Source: Apostichopus japonicus (Eukaryota; Echinodermata; Holothuroidea; Aspidochirotida; Stichopodidae). Taken from it: DNA of 64,000 bases. The notes beneath the pieces are model-generated. The model was not told the origin of the DNA. It worked only from the letters and a program-made list of their open reading frames with translations, and did no database searches. Where the stretch lies: the NCBI RefSeq assembly GCF_037975245.1, contig NC_092571.1, positions 27,420,564 through 27,484,563 of the forward strand, in the 5' to 3' direction. Numbering within the stretch: position 1 is the first letter of the stretch; the number at the start of each line of letters is the position of its first letter. Positions 1 to 11,315 of this stretch are shown here, one piece after another. A program made the translations under genes and the position numbers.

Positions 1-91
1 AAAAATTAATACCCGAAAAGTTAGATCCTTAAACTATTCCTAATTGACTGCTTAATAATTAAAGTAATATAAAGTCGAATGAATACTTACC
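1..91 (-). other. Start of receptor-family intron, with noncoding exon 1 donor at its edge
   Basis: On the minus strand, exon-like sequence ends at 91 and is followed by a consensus splice donor (GTAAGTAT, from 90 downward). The sequence around it matches two other places in the window (7786 and 63051) that lie about 1.3-1.4 kb upstream of receptor coding exons. This is therefore read as the first-exon/intron border of a further receptor copy whose coding exon lies left of the window. The intron part is visible here, but the coding exon is not. Confidence 0.55.
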
Positions 92-185
92 GAAGTAACG
101 TTTGTAGCAGTGTTTGTGTCCCTTTGAGCTTGACATATATATGTGATATTGAAATATATTTAAGCCACTAGAATTTCTGTTTCAC
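91..185 (-). other. Noncoding first exon and promoter region of an off-window receptor copy
   Basis: The sequence is paralogous to 7786-7875 and 63051-63130, sharing the stretches around 'CAAAGGGACACAAACACTGC' and the donor. The transcription start is not visible. A TATA-like 'TTAAATATA' lies about 60-75 bp upstream of the donor. No open frame of note crosses the exon, which is why it is called noncoding. Confidence 0.45.
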
Positions 186-1799
186 TGAAGGGGGCGCAAG
201 TAACGTTTATAACAGTCACAGCACCTTTCACTCTAATTTAACTCATTATTATTACTATAATAAACAGGCGTAGTTACTTTCACGAGAATACAAGAAGGGG
301 TTCGGGGTGTCCGTCGAACTGCATGTAACACTGTTTTTTTATTTCTAATACTAAAGTACTACTTGTAAATTTGCTAAGGAAACTTAACAAGTTTACTCAA
401 CAATTGTAGTGATATAACCATATACAAGCAGTGTAGTAAACTACGGTAGGTGTTATCGGGATGGCGCGATTGTGTTCTTATGTAATTATAATATATTGTT
501 TAAGTAAATAAAGGAGAACTCAACTGGAAATATTAGAAAATGGAAAAGACCAAATAGTCATTTCATTACTTAAAGGGGGGTGGGTGGGGAGGGGTCAGAA
601 GCCACAATACCTTGTAAACCATGTAACCATGTATCACCCCCAGTTTCATTCGATCCAACCCAGAAAGTGAGAGAAAAGGTGTTTCATGAGAAATTCGAAT
701 TTGACTGACTAAAATGTAAAAGAAAACTCAGTGGGGAAGTTAAGACAATGGAAAGGAGAACAGGTTTATGGTTGGAAAGGGATTCAAACCAGTGACCTCC
801 GGGTTACAAACATTTCTTTTTTTGTCTTTGGAACCTCTAAAAGCCCACGTATGGTACTCTCTGGCTTTCTTTAGCTGTTGCGGACACGTTTATTTTGAAT
901 TCCTGTTTGATTGGTATCGGGAGAACTTTTTTATCTATTTCTTAAACGGGCAGACTTAATTAGATGTTTCTTTCGCCAGTACTTGTAACTCCAATGTCTG
1001 GGTATCAGTTCCCAAATTTTATATCAGTTCCGTTCCCAGCTATTCGTCATTTGGTCAATTGCTATTCGATTTGCCCATATTTCCTGCAAAGTTAGCAAAT
1101 GAAGCCATTTTCAACCTGGGAAGCTCGTCTTTCCAGGGGGTGAACAGTAGATCTATGTTGGGACCGATTAGCTTTCTTTAGACCGACTACAGTGATTAGC
1201 TGACAACGTTTAAAATATTAATCCAACAAAGTGACAATTTCTGCTATATTTACAGCTATATATTCTGATATCACAACTCTCATGCTGACTGATATTGTCT
1301 ATTTGGAGTTGGACATGATTACATTCTGTTTCAAATGTGCAGTGTGGCGCTGTTTAAGTAATGACAAAGATATGTAATGGATTTTCCAAGACATTCTTAA
1401 AAGGTGAACTTGGTTGAAGATAAATCTAATTCATTGGTATCTATTAAGTATTATAAGTATCCCCTGCCGGTATCTCTCCTTTGAATGCAAATCACACAAA
1501 CTTCGTTCTAACGTTATTAGTTTCAAAGAGACCTTAAAAGTAAATAATATTTTATCCATTATACACTGAGCCTTGAAAATAACGAATCGAACGCCCGATA
1601 GATTGAAATTTGTGAAGAACAACTGGCAACAGAAGGATCATGTTGGCCCTAACAATCTCTTCGAATAATCAAAAGTGACTGCATATGCTGAAGAGAGGGC
1701 TAGATCTGTGGCGGAGGGGGGGGGGGGGCAGTAATACATCTGGAGTTAACTTGGGAAAAAGAACTGCAATTCACCTCAATGCTTACACACCAAATGCGT
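186..1799. other. No gene recognised
   Basis: AT-rich sequence with only short ORFs that lack any family resemblance. A G-run and a C-run occur (576-593 and 1721-1730). It is upstream flank of the off-window receptor copy. I see no RNA gene or complete mobile element. Confidence 0.4.
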
Positions 1800-2042
1800 C
1801 CGTCCGTCCATCCGTCCATCCATCCACCCACCAACCCACCAACCCACCATCGATCCATCCATCCATCCATCCGTCCGTCCGTCCGTCCGTCCGTCCGTCC
1901 GTCCGTCCGTCCGTCCGTCCGTCCGTCCGTCCAACCACCCACCCACCAACCCACTCTTGATCCATCCATCGATCCATCGATCCATCCTTCCATCCATCGA
2001 TCCATTCATCCATCCATCCATTTATCCATCCCTCCATCCATC
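1800..2042. repeat. Tetranucleotide microsatellite (CCGT/CCAT)n
   Basis: A compound array of CCGT, CCAT and CCAC units. The uninterrupted CCGT core is at about 1870-1932, flanked by CCAT/CGAT variants. It produces long Pro-Ser-Val-Arg style reading frames on both strands that are not genes. Confidence 0.95.
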
Positions 2043-2099
2043 TATGGACAGATTAAGGTTCCCTAAATTAATGCGTTATCGATTAAGCACACATTTGGC

Positions 2100-3739
2100 C
2101 TAATGGACACAATATATTTGTTAGTAGCATTTGATCTCAAATTCCAGTTTTCATCCAAATGGCTTATATTGGTTTTGCTATAAATAGAGAGTTGGTAATA
2201 CTGTACAGTGTTTACATTACCTACTGTTCAAACTTAGCGATCGAAAGGTCCTTCAATTTTGATTTTATCCCTTGTGTTTGTAATGGTTGTACCAATAACA
2301 CATCGGAAAATGTACTGGGCGGGAGTTGTACTTACTATAATGTTTATACATAATGTTAATTAATTCCAGTATATGCTCTTCACAGAAGATTACCTGAATC
2401 TTCCATTAGTTCAGTGTGCGGATGACACGTTAACAAATATGGGTCATAACGACAATTATCGAAAAGTCATGATGAGATGCGTCGCTTTCAATATTTCTCA
2501 CACGGTAAGTGTAGCTGGTTCTCGATGTATCAAGGATGTTAAATAAAACTGTACATAGGAATCATTAAATGTGTCTCTCTGTTAGTTTCGTTGCGTTGAA
2601 TATAATAAAAGCAGAAATCCAAGATAAATGGCTGTTGTATAGCCTATAATATCTTCCCTCCAGTGGTAAATTAGCACTTTTTCCCAAACAGGTAATCTAT
2701 AATGAACCCTTGTTCTTTGTGGTTCATTGATTACTTGTATAAATATAGGTAGGTGATTTCCCGAACTAAGCACAAACGGGATCATCTGTACAATAATTGT
2801 GGTACACAAAAAGCATCATATATTATATTACTGTGCTGAGAGTATACATCATTGGGATTATCCCAACAATCAATGCACAATTTCGTTATTGGCATATCCG
2901 AACAGGGAGATTGTCGTCCACGTGACATTATATTGTTTTTATATCAACTTTTGCATAAACGTAAATTCCAATCATTTCATGAATGGTAAAGTTACTCTTA
3001 ATTTATGTATAGGTAACTCTATATGTACAAATTACTGGACATTTATTATTGCGATTATGTTTGTTTTATCGAAAGTAAACTACATTTTTACGCCTAGTAT
3101 AAAAGTTTACTACTGCCATGTTCTATACTGCCATCTAAACGCTCTGATGATCAAGACTTTCTTTCGATTTTAGTTTGCATCTCTTTTTATTTTGCAACTG
3201 TAGAGATAGGGTCACTTCGCAGTATAACATGTGATCAACGTTTAAACATGTACATATCAACATGTACATATCAATATCGTATCAGTTGTAATGTGTAATA
3301 CCTGATTTTTCTCCATGTAACACCATACGTGCAGCAACCCTAGAAAATTATAATTTTGTATAGGGCATACTTGACGTCCAAAATTGCAAATAATGTTATA
3401 CTTTATGCTCTATTAATGTATAATACTGTCTGGTAATCGGCAGTCTGTAGTGGTTCACAAGTGCATTGTCTCAACAACTGTGATCAAATACGTGGATTTT
3501 ACATGTGAAGTAAACGATTGCAGATCGTTAATGCGGTTTCGCCGGGTGCTCCCGTCAGCCATTCCGTGTTAAGAGGTTAGTTGTAAGGTTGTATAGGTCT
3601 AACAATGAGCCATATAAAATACAGGAAACCATCATGTGGTTAAACTATGCATTTTGAGGTAGCATACCTCCTAACATGTGTCGGCCACACGGGCTCTTCT
3701 CACCTGGCATGTCAGTGCGCTAATAAACAGACTGTAGTA
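2100..3739. repeat. Duplicated receptor-gene flank (copy 1)
   Basis: This stretch aligns by eye with 13500-14870 and, in part, with 8600-9000 and 59200-60080. Shared landmarks include the 'aaatagagagttggtaata' type segment, the 'acaatcaatgcacaatttc' segment and the 'aagactttctttcgatttt' segment. It is intergenic DNA carried along with the receptor genes when they were duplicated. No gene is recognised in it. Confidence 0.6.
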
Positions 3740-4371
3740 CAGTGGGCGTAGCCAGAGAGGGGTGGGGGGGGCAGGGGTGTGCAATGACCCCCCAAATTGC
3801 TGTGTGCTACAGTCTTGCCCCCCAAATGAAATCCAGTGATGTATTCAAAATACTTCTTTTTTACATTTTGTCGAGTTTTAATCACAAGTATCCATACCTC
3901 ATGTTCATACTTCATATAACGTCAGAACTTGGTAATCAGACCGAGATATTAAATTTTCGGCCTTCATCATACCCACATACGGATACCGTTGATCAATATC
4001 GTCCTACAGAATAAGCGCCAATAATTTGGCCGGTTGTATAACTATTACAAACTAGCGATAGAATCCCATGTGTATTTTCAGCGACCAATGATGCCACTCG
4101 TGGAGAATTTTCAGTTCACGTATAGGCCCCATAGGCCTAGTGACAGCCCTATAGGCCTATAGTGAAATTTGTTTGTGTAAAAATCTGGGCATGTAGTGAA
4201 TAAGAGTAGCTAATTTGTTCATTGTATCCTTTTCATAATGTGCGGAATTATTTATTCATTTACACACGCTGCATTAATAATTCCTACCATCAACCATCAC
4301 AGGGTTGCCCCCCCCCCCCCCCTTAAGAAAAATCTTGCCATCCTAACAAAAGAATGCTGGCTACGCCACTG
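3740..4371. mobile_element. Non-autonomous hAT-type MITE, 632 bp
   Basis: Terminal inverted repeats read CAGTGGGCGTAGCCAG at the left end and CAGTGGCGTAGCCAG (reverse complement) at the right end. The element is flanked by a perfect 8-bp target duplication, CTGTAGTA (3732-3739 and 4372-4379). It contains C/G runs but no transposase. The paralogous flank at about 14845-14880 reads straight through as an unoccupied site, which confirms the insertion and dates it after the duplication. The family assignment rests on TIR style and the 8-bp duplication. Confidence 0.93.
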
Positions 4372-4379
4372 CTGTAGTA

Positions 4380-4970
4380 CCCAGAGTCAATCACATGAAT
4401 GCTAACCCAAATATATGTCACCTCTGATATTATAAATTGCAAACATGCTATAAGTTACCTTCAGGACAACTCGTCCACATATCGGATATTAAATATAGTA
4501 ACGCAGCGACCTCCACATTTATTATATTCTGTATCTCGATTTAATATAGTTTACACATTTTCTACATAGGCTTCATGTATGTCATTAACAATTGCAAAAC
4601 AGAGACTTTAAAAGTAAACTTCCTCTTGCCCAGAATCCTTAAAATTCCTTCTAGTACAAACCAATGATCAATTTGGAACGTTATTTTTGCTTAAGGGCGA
4701 GCGCATCGTTGTGCTGTAGTTATAAATAGTACATTATTTTAAGACGTCTGATCAGCTGTCAAATGCAAATGTAGCATTAAAGGGGCGGATATATTCCAAC
4801 TAATGCAATCAATGTGCATGTGTTACATGATACAAAATAAATACCGCCTGTCATTCACTTTCTTTTAACGTGCAAGGGTAACTTGACAAATAGTAGTAAA
4901 TACAATAATAAAAAAACTGAATGAATAACAGACGTAAAAGATGAAGACCAGTTTATAACAATAAGAATAT
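4380..4970 (-). other. 3' flank of receptor gene 1
   Basis: Paralogous to 14880-15392 (3' side of a broken copy) and 60080-60367 (3' side of another). An AATAAA on the minus strand at about 4518-4523 could serve polyadenylation, but it is about 450 bp past the stop, so this is a guess. No other gene is seen. Confidence 0.4.
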
Positions 4971-6296
4971 TTAATGAACAACATCATATTGTTCATATTC
5001 TTGTAAGGGTTCGCAGGGAGACAGATAACCACCACTGTCATAAGTAAATAAAGATGAATTGATGTTCATATAGTTATCTGTGGGGAGATTTAATGCATTG
5101 CTATTATCAATCTGAGATTCAATCGGTGGGACTATGCCATCATTCATGGATGCATTTTTATCATTAGCATTACTCGTACTACGGTTCTCTCCGGCGGAAA
5201 CATTTAAGCGATATTTATATACTATAATTACAATGAGACATATTAAGCAGAAGCAGACGACCATGACAACTAATAAAACAGCTAGTACTCGACCTGGGCC
5301 ATTGGTTGCTCTGATTTCGATCTTTGATGTGATATTTCTATCTCCATAGTAGCCAATGCATTGTATATCCCCGGAGTAGACGCCTCTTCCGGTATCTGAT
5401 ACATTGAGTTCAATGGATGCATCGCTTCCCATATTATCATATTTCCACTGAGATGGGATTTTAGTCCAGGATAGTCTAACTTCACTCACATTACTGGTAC
5501 AACGAAATATTGCATCACTAACATCACTAAAGTTGATATTTGAAGGTGTCGCTGTGACAGAGAACAATGGGAGAAACAGACTAGGTCCGAAGGAGCAAGA
5601 TTCTTGATAACTCTGATAAGGTGCTTGTAATTGTTGAGAGACATTGCAGACGAATGCACTATTGTTAAATGATGAGTTGAAGTACGGTGAGAATGATAGA
5701 GTCTTAGAGGGATCCGGGTGAGAGGATGTTGTCTTGGTTGAGATGCTAGTGACATCTGTGGTTTCATTTCCTTGTATGATATGGTTTGACATAGTCACGT
5801 GTGGAACTCCGTCCTCTGAAGTACAGTTTATCTCGATAAGGTCAATCTGATCCTCGAAAATATATGGTCCGATATCAATGGAAGATTTACAAATAGGTTT
5901 ACTGCTTATTAATGTGAAGACATTGCCAATCGCAGCATATTTCTCATTAACACCTTCACCACATCTATATGTTCCTGTATATTCTTCAGTTGCATGTTTT
6001 AATGTCAACTTGCCTGTAGTGGAATTCAACATTTGAAAATCGAATATATCTAAAAATTCATCTTTCAACTGCTTATTCTCCACAATCACAATGTTGCCTT
6101 TATATGTTATCTTTAATGGTTTGTTGGCATTTTGTTCACAAATAAATTCAACTGTTTCATTCTTCAGAACGTTGATAGGGTCAGGAATAGCAGCAAATGT
6201 AGTCGTCCGCTGAGAAGAGGAAGGTTTCAAACGTGTTGTAATAACCGCACACAGTAAAAGTGTCGGTAAAACATTCTCTAGTCTCATAAAAGCCAT
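4971..6296 (-). CDS. Ig-domain transmembrane receptor, intact copy (type A)
   Basis: A 441-residue protein encoded in one exon from an ATG at 6296 to a TAA at 4971. A hydrophobic signal peptide covers about residues 1-27. Three Ig-like domains follow, with disulphide-type cysteine pairs near 53/112, 158/217 and 266/313, and many N-glycosylation sequons. A membrane helix lies at about 336-360, then an 80-residue cytoplasmic tail with tyrosines at 409 (YMNI, a pYxN-type SH2 site), 419, 424, 434 and 437 (YDVV). A good splice acceptor lies 47 bp upstream of the ATG (intron ends at 6343), matching the acceptor of the 60-62 kb copy. A role as a cell-surface signalling or immune receptor is inferred from architecture only. 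The family has no name I can assign. Confidence 0.85.
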   Translation of the reverse strand: MAFMRLENVLPTLLLCAVITTRLKPSSSQRTTTFAAIPDPINVLKNETVEFICEQNANKPLKITYKGNIVIVENKQLKDEFLDIFDFQMLNSTTGKLTLKHATEEYTGTYRCGEGVNEKYAAIGNVFTLISSKPICKSSIDIGPYIFEDQIDLIEINCTSEDGVPHVTMSNHIIQGNETTDVTSISTKTTSSHPDPSKTLSFSPYFNSSFNNSAFVCNVSQQLQAPYQSYQESCSFGPSLFLPLFSVTATPSNINFSDVSDAIFRCTSNVSEVRLSWTKIPSQWKYDNMGSDASIELNVSDTGRGVYSGDIQCIGYYGDRNITSKIEIRATNGPGRVLAVLLVVMVVCFCLICLIVIIVYKYRLNVSAGENRSTSNANDKNASMNDGIVPPIESQIDNSNALNLPTDNYMNINSSLFTYDSGGYLSPCEPLQEYEQYDVVH

Positions 6297-6342
6297 ATCG
6301 GTCTTCAGCCGTTCGATGAGACTTATAAATTAGGCTATGCAC

Positions 6343-7785
6343 CTACAACAGAAAGGACAAAAATAATACACGATCAAGACTTATATCATATCTTTAGTTA
6401 ATCATTTTAAAGAGCTTTTCAATTGACTCGAATTGTAAAGTATTATATGCTGCAGTTAGTCCATTACCAACCATGAGTTACGTACTTTAAAAGTTCTCGA
6501 CTACTAAAGTCTTCACTGCAATAATGTTATTGTCAATCCATTGCTTCCCACTTATGCATATCACATATCGATGGAAGTTAAGTAAGCATGAGTAGTAGAA
6601 GCCGATCGAAAACTGTGTTAGGGGTGGGACGGAAATCTGTTTTAAGTTGTAGAAGTTCCCTTGGCACTATTACAGTTTTGCACAAGCTGCGATGACCTAA
6701 ACGATATATTTGAAATTTCAATATGTACATCTCGAATACCACTTCTTGAAATTTAATTTCATATTGTACTTTTTACTGAGTTACTGTCTGTCCTTTCGTA
6801 CCAACATTTTCAAAGTATTATCTCTGACAAGATTAGAAGTATATCATCTCAAACTTCGATAACTATTTTTTTGCCTGAATTTTTTGGATCTACGATCATA
6901 GTAAAATTTCGAGTTATCGCCTCAAGCTACCACATACTATTTCAGTTCTTCTTTTTCTCAAATTTTTTAATCTAATTTTTGTCATTTATCTCAACGTTTC
7001 TTCGTTCGGAATTTTTATTTGTAGAAATTTAAGCTTTCCATTTACGAACTTTCGATGTATTACTATTCTTATTTTTACATTTAGGTATTTAACATTCAAC
7101 TTTCTTTCAAATGATCCACAATTTAATGTAAAAACTGAGACTGTTTATATCCTCAAAGTCTCGAAATGTTTTTCATTATTGCTACTGTGCTATTGCAATC
7201 AGTTGCTTATTTTTGTATGCCTTTATTTTGACTGTTTAATTGTTCGAAATTTTGAGCAAAAAATATTCAATGGTAAATGATGCTATGCTGAATTTAGAAT
7301 GCAATGTGCCTCTTGTTCTGTTATTAGATAGTTGGAAGAGGAGGAAATGTCGTCGAGAAAGCAACTCGTGCCTTTAGTTTGATCAGTGCTGGCTCCCCTG
7401 CACCCCGTCTCTATGCATTGTGATGATATACACCATCATACAATCATAAGGTCCCCGATTCAAGTCACTCCAAGATTAATGTATGTCGTCCAGTTACAGA
7501 GTTGTTGAGAAATTCATAGTCATGGACGTTAAATATGAATCTAAGAGACTGACTTCGGTCAGCTTACGGCTTTGATATGCCAATGAGGCTTCTTGCAGGA
7601 GGATCTAAAATACATGCATACGTAGATATCTAATGTACCGTAGCGCTACAATATTGCTCCAAAGTGAAGCTAGCGTACAGTGCTTTAAAAACATTTCAAC
7701 GAAAAATTGATACCCGTAAAGCTAGATTCCTTAAAATGTTCCTCATAGCTTGTTTAACAATTAAAGTAACATAAAGTGGACATAC
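6343..7785 (-). other. Intron of receptor gene 1
   Basis: On the minus strand it begins with GTATGTCC at 7785 and ends with a long pyrimidine tract and TGTAG at 6343. The same layout with recognisably homologous sequence occurs at 61739-63050, for example the stretch around 7309-7395 against 62750-62840. It holds no other gene that I can support. Confidence 0.6.
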
Positions 7786-7875
7786 CAACGTGACTTCAAA
7801 GCAGTATTTGTGTCTCTTTGAGCGTGGCTATGTGATATCGAATGGATATAGTTCAGCAACTAGAACCTCACTGAT
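7786..7875 (-). other. Noncoding first exon of receptor gene 1
   Basis: Defined by the conserved donor at 7785 and by similarity to the exons ending at 91 and 63051. The upstream border is uncertain. A TATA-like 'CTATATCC' lies about 60 bp before the donor. The exon would put the whole 5' UTR, apart from about 46 bases, on a separate exon. Confidence 0.5.
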
Positions 7876-9000
7876 ATCGTGGGCGGAAGAAACACTTCCT
7901 TATATTAGCTAAACAGTACACTATAACAGCTTTGCAACTATTCCTGTACATCTGTATATGAATTTCCCTGCATGTATGAATTGTTAAATGTAAAATTCTA
8001 AAACTGAAACTAAAATAGACCCCCCCCCCCCCCTCATCTCCTCCTTCACGAAAAAGAGACTTTGAAGAGAAAAAAACGTGAGTATTATCATTATAAACCC
8101 AATAATTAGTGCAAAAGACTAGAGTGATTTATATAAATATTCATTGTGTACGTAGGAATGTTGAAAGGATTTCCCGTAGGAGTAGATGACTCAACACCAC
8201 AACGGCATGACCTTCAGTTTTTCAAGTGCTGAAACTGACGTTTTGGACATTTGACAAAAAATTATTTTCGCTTCCTTATTGATGTGTTTGTTAGTGATGT
8301 TATGATTCCTTTATCGTGATTCTTTAAAAGGATGAAATACCCGTATGCAGATTAAATTATCATGGTATCACGTGACAACATGTCAGTGACCATGGCCGCA
8401 ATTTACAGTATTACAATAAGAAATATCGATTTAAAAAAAAATAGTGTTCCTTGAAATAGTAGTGGTGTTACAGATCAAATAATCCTTTATAACGTAAACT
8501 GAAGAAGATTAATTTTCATACGCATGCTGTTCTCTATCTAGATCGTTTTTAGGTAAATACCGACATCATCATCTTTATCGTAAAGATCTTGTGTTACTGA
8601 CCTAATTCAGAGATGACGTCGTTATTGGCATATCACTACAGGGAGTTGTTAGAGAATGAAGACATAGATGTTCACGTGATATTGTATTGTGCATCTACTT
8701 ACTTTCTTCTTACTTTTTTCTTACTTAAACGTATATTCAGATCATGCAAATGAATGTTAAAGAAAGTCTTAACGTATGTTCTATGGTAGGTACATATAAA
8801 AAACATTGGACATACAAATTATATGTGTTATATCAAAAGTTAACTCCATTCAAACGCCTTGTATTAAAGTATCCTGAATATAAGTTATGTCATAAAAATG
8901 CTCTCACGATGTAGATTTTCTTTCGATTCGATTGTGAACCATTGGACTTTATAACAAACGACATGCTTGCTTTCACAGTATAAACAGAGTAGGTGTTCAA
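7876..9000. repeat. Duplicated receptor-gene flank, second copy at 58130-59730
   Basis: Landmarks such as 'taggaatgttgaaaggattt' (about 8155 and 58411), 'aacaccacaacggcatgacc' and the 'tatgttctatggtaggtaca' segment recur in the same order at 58130-59730. It is intergenic DNA that moved with the receptor genes. A poly-C tract occurs at about 8020. No gene is recognised. Confidence 0.7.
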
Positions 9001-9017
9001 CGCTTATAAATGCATGC

Positions 9018-9018
9018 A

Positions 9019-9082
<64 letters not shown>

Positions 9083-9125
9083 TACACATATATACACATA
9101 TATACACATATATGTATATATATAC
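9018..9125. repeat. (TA)n/(TATACACA)n microsatellite
   Basis: A pure TA run to about 9075, then ACATATAT-type units. The corresponding position in the 58-60 kb duplicate also carries an AT array (59733-59850), so the array predates or repeatedly arose after the duplication. Confidence 0.95.
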
Positions 9126-9244
9126 CACATGTATCAACATTACATGAGTTGTAATGTATATTACATGATTTACCTTCGCCTACCACCATGCATGCAATAA
9201 TGCCAGAAAGATGTATTAAATACAACTTTAAAAATCTCGATTCA

Positions 9245-10241
9245 TTATTTATTGGTTGCACTGATTTGTATCGTTGATGTGATATTTCTATATCCATAGT
9301 AACCAATACATTGTATATCCCCTGAGTAGGCGTCACTTTCGGTATCCAATACAGTGAGTTCAATGGAAGCATGGCTTTCCTTAATATCGTATTTCCAATG
9401 AGTTGGGATTTCAGTCCAGGAGAGTCTAACTTCACTCACATTATTGGTACAACGAAATACTGCATTCCTAACATCACTAAAGTCAATAGTTGAAGGTGTC
9501 GCTGTGACAGAGAACAAAGGGAGAAGCAGTACAGGTCCGAAGAAGCAAGATCCTTGATAACTCTGAAGGTGCTGGTAATTGTTGAGAGACATTGCAGACA
9601 AAAACACTATTGTTAAATGATGAGTTGAAGTCCGATGATAATGATAGAGTCTTGAAGGGGTGCGGGTGAGAGGATACTGTCCTGGTTGAGATGTTAGTGA
9701 CGACTTCAATTCCATTTCTGATGTAAGTTGACATTATTACCGGTGGGTCTCCTTCCTCTGAAGTACAATTCATCTCGATGTCACTCTGTACCGAATCCTC
9801 AAATATGAATCGAGATGGATATGATGACGTACACGTAGGATTAACATTATCATCTATCCGAGTAAAACCCACGATTTTAGCAGATAATTTATTTTCATTT
9901 CTACATTCAAACAGTGTGCCGTTTATTTCATTCGTTAATTTTGTTATTGTAAACAAACTAGTTGTTGAATTAATCACTTCAAAGTGATAGGTGGTAGCAA
10001 ACTCATTTTGCAATTGCGAATCTTCAACTATTTTGTTAATTATAGTATCACTGCTTATATAATTAACTTCTATCGAGCTGCTTGTCTCCTGTTCACAGTA
10101 AATTTCTACAGTACTTCCATAAGGAAAGAACACATCATAGTTACCCGCCCTAAATTTTGCATAGTAAATCGTCTCTTCGGAAGCAAGAACAGTCAAGAAG
10201 GCGAAGATTACTATCAATGTAAATGTTGCCTCTGTATTCAT
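9245..10241 (-). pseudogene. Ig-domain receptor (type B), frameshifted and lacking membrane part
   Basis: The ATG at 10241 opens MNTEATF... with a signal peptide, a type-B first Ig domain and the second Ig domain (SYPSRFIFEDSV motif). Compared with the intact copies, a 2-bp deletion near 9562 (in the codons after QQLPAP) breaks the frame. The third Ig domain continues in another frame to 9245, where a TAA follows ISATNK. Intact copies run on into the membrane helix at exactly this point, so the helix and tail are missing. It is a dead copy unless the frame is restored by unseen splicing. Confidence 0.8.
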
Positions 10242-10872
10242 TTTAAAGCTGCGAAATGTGCAGGTTATAAGAACAATGTTTGGCTCGGACAAGAATCCCA
10301 TATAAATTATAGCTTGACAAATTTCAATCGAACTTCCCTCTATTGAGGATTCAATTCACAAAAGTGAAATCTAATGCCTTGTCGTTAAAATCCTTCAGAA
10401 ATTACCCAGTATAGCTTATAGAATTATTCCAATTCATAAATTATGAAAACTAGAATTAACTACAAACTAGAATTAACTCCAATGAGATGAGTCCTTTGTA
10501 CCTTCAGGTCCATACATGCCTTACTTATATACGTCATCTGTCCATCAGACACAAATTAGTCGAATGTCAACTCGTTCAACATTTTTCCATCCGATATTTG
10601 AATAAATATATAATTGTACTTGCAGGCTTCGGCTTTTCAACTCGTGACTCCATCAGGAAAGAAATGCTCCGTCCAGACACTTTCGATGGAATGCCTGGAT
10701 TCGTTTATCGTGAGGGATATATATTCATTTGCCATGGTTTTTGATTGAATGAGAGCCCTATTTACGAAAGTCTCAAAGCATATACAGTGAATGACAAAAC
10801 GCATATGGTGACCGAGTCATTTTTGCATAGTAGTATAGTAATGGGAAATATATTGTCACCCCTCTCCCGGTC
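10242..10872. other. Upstream region of the type B pseudogene
   Basis: The stretch just before the ATG (TTTAAAATG context) resembles that of the intact type B gene at 37102. A TATA-like 'AATTTATATGGG' lies roughly 70 bp upstream on the minus strand. No splice acceptor like that of the type A genes is visible. Nothing else is recognised. Confidence 0.35.
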
Positions 10873-11306
10873 GCGAATATTTTTTTCCCAAACTGAACTG
10901 ACACTGAAATTATTTCCTCGATTCTGATTGGCTCTCAGCGAGCACGTGATATACTTTACTATTCAACATGGATCCCTCCATACTCTGTCGATATCAGTAT
11001 GGTCAACACGAAAATATTCAAGAAATTCACATTAGCAACTTTCCGAAACTTTATTATCATAATTTCAAAATGTATTCAGTCAATGAATCATGATAGGCCT
11101 ATTCGAATATGCAGTGGCCATGAAGACGGCGAGCGAGTGTGTGCTAGGCAGTGAGTGTACACAAAAAAGGCATTTGTCGATATGTCTGTGTCCTTTGAAT
11201 ATAGCCTTATAACCTATACGTACGGAAACCTATCGGCTCGCTGAGAGCCAAACAGAATCGAGGAAATAATTTCAGTGTCAGTTCAGTTTGGGAAAAAAAT
11301 ATTCGC
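10873..11306. mobile_element. Mutator-like MITE, 434 bp with long inverted repeats
   Basis: Inverted arms of about 75 bp (10873-10947 and 11230-11306) begin GCGAATATTTTTTTCCC. The element is flanked by 9-bp direct repeats, CTCCCGGTC (10864-10872) and CTCTCGGTC (11307-11315), differing at one base. Long TIRs with a 9-bp target duplication are typical of Mutator-like elements. No transposase is present. Confidence 0.85.
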
Positions 11307-11315
11307 CTCTCGGTC

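Noticed and set aside
1800-2042. CRISPR-like array
   Set aside because: Short simple repeats without spacers in a eukaryotic sequence.
1685-2066. Long Pro-Ser-Val-Arg and Trp-Met-Asp-Gly ORFs
   Set aside because: Translation of the CCGT/CCAT microsatellite on both strands.
2159-3173. Two ORFs of 64 and 124 codons
   Set aside because: Not conserved in the paralogous flank at 13.5-14.5 kb; composition is AT-driven.
5000-5100. Calling the receptor tail tyrosines ITIM or ITAM
   Set aside because: YMNI and YDVV fit YxxI/V, but the -2 positions and spacing do not meet the strict consensus.
8885-9435. Tyr-Ile repeat ORFs, also at 48062-48629 and 59637-59988
   Set aside because: Translation of (AT)n arrays.
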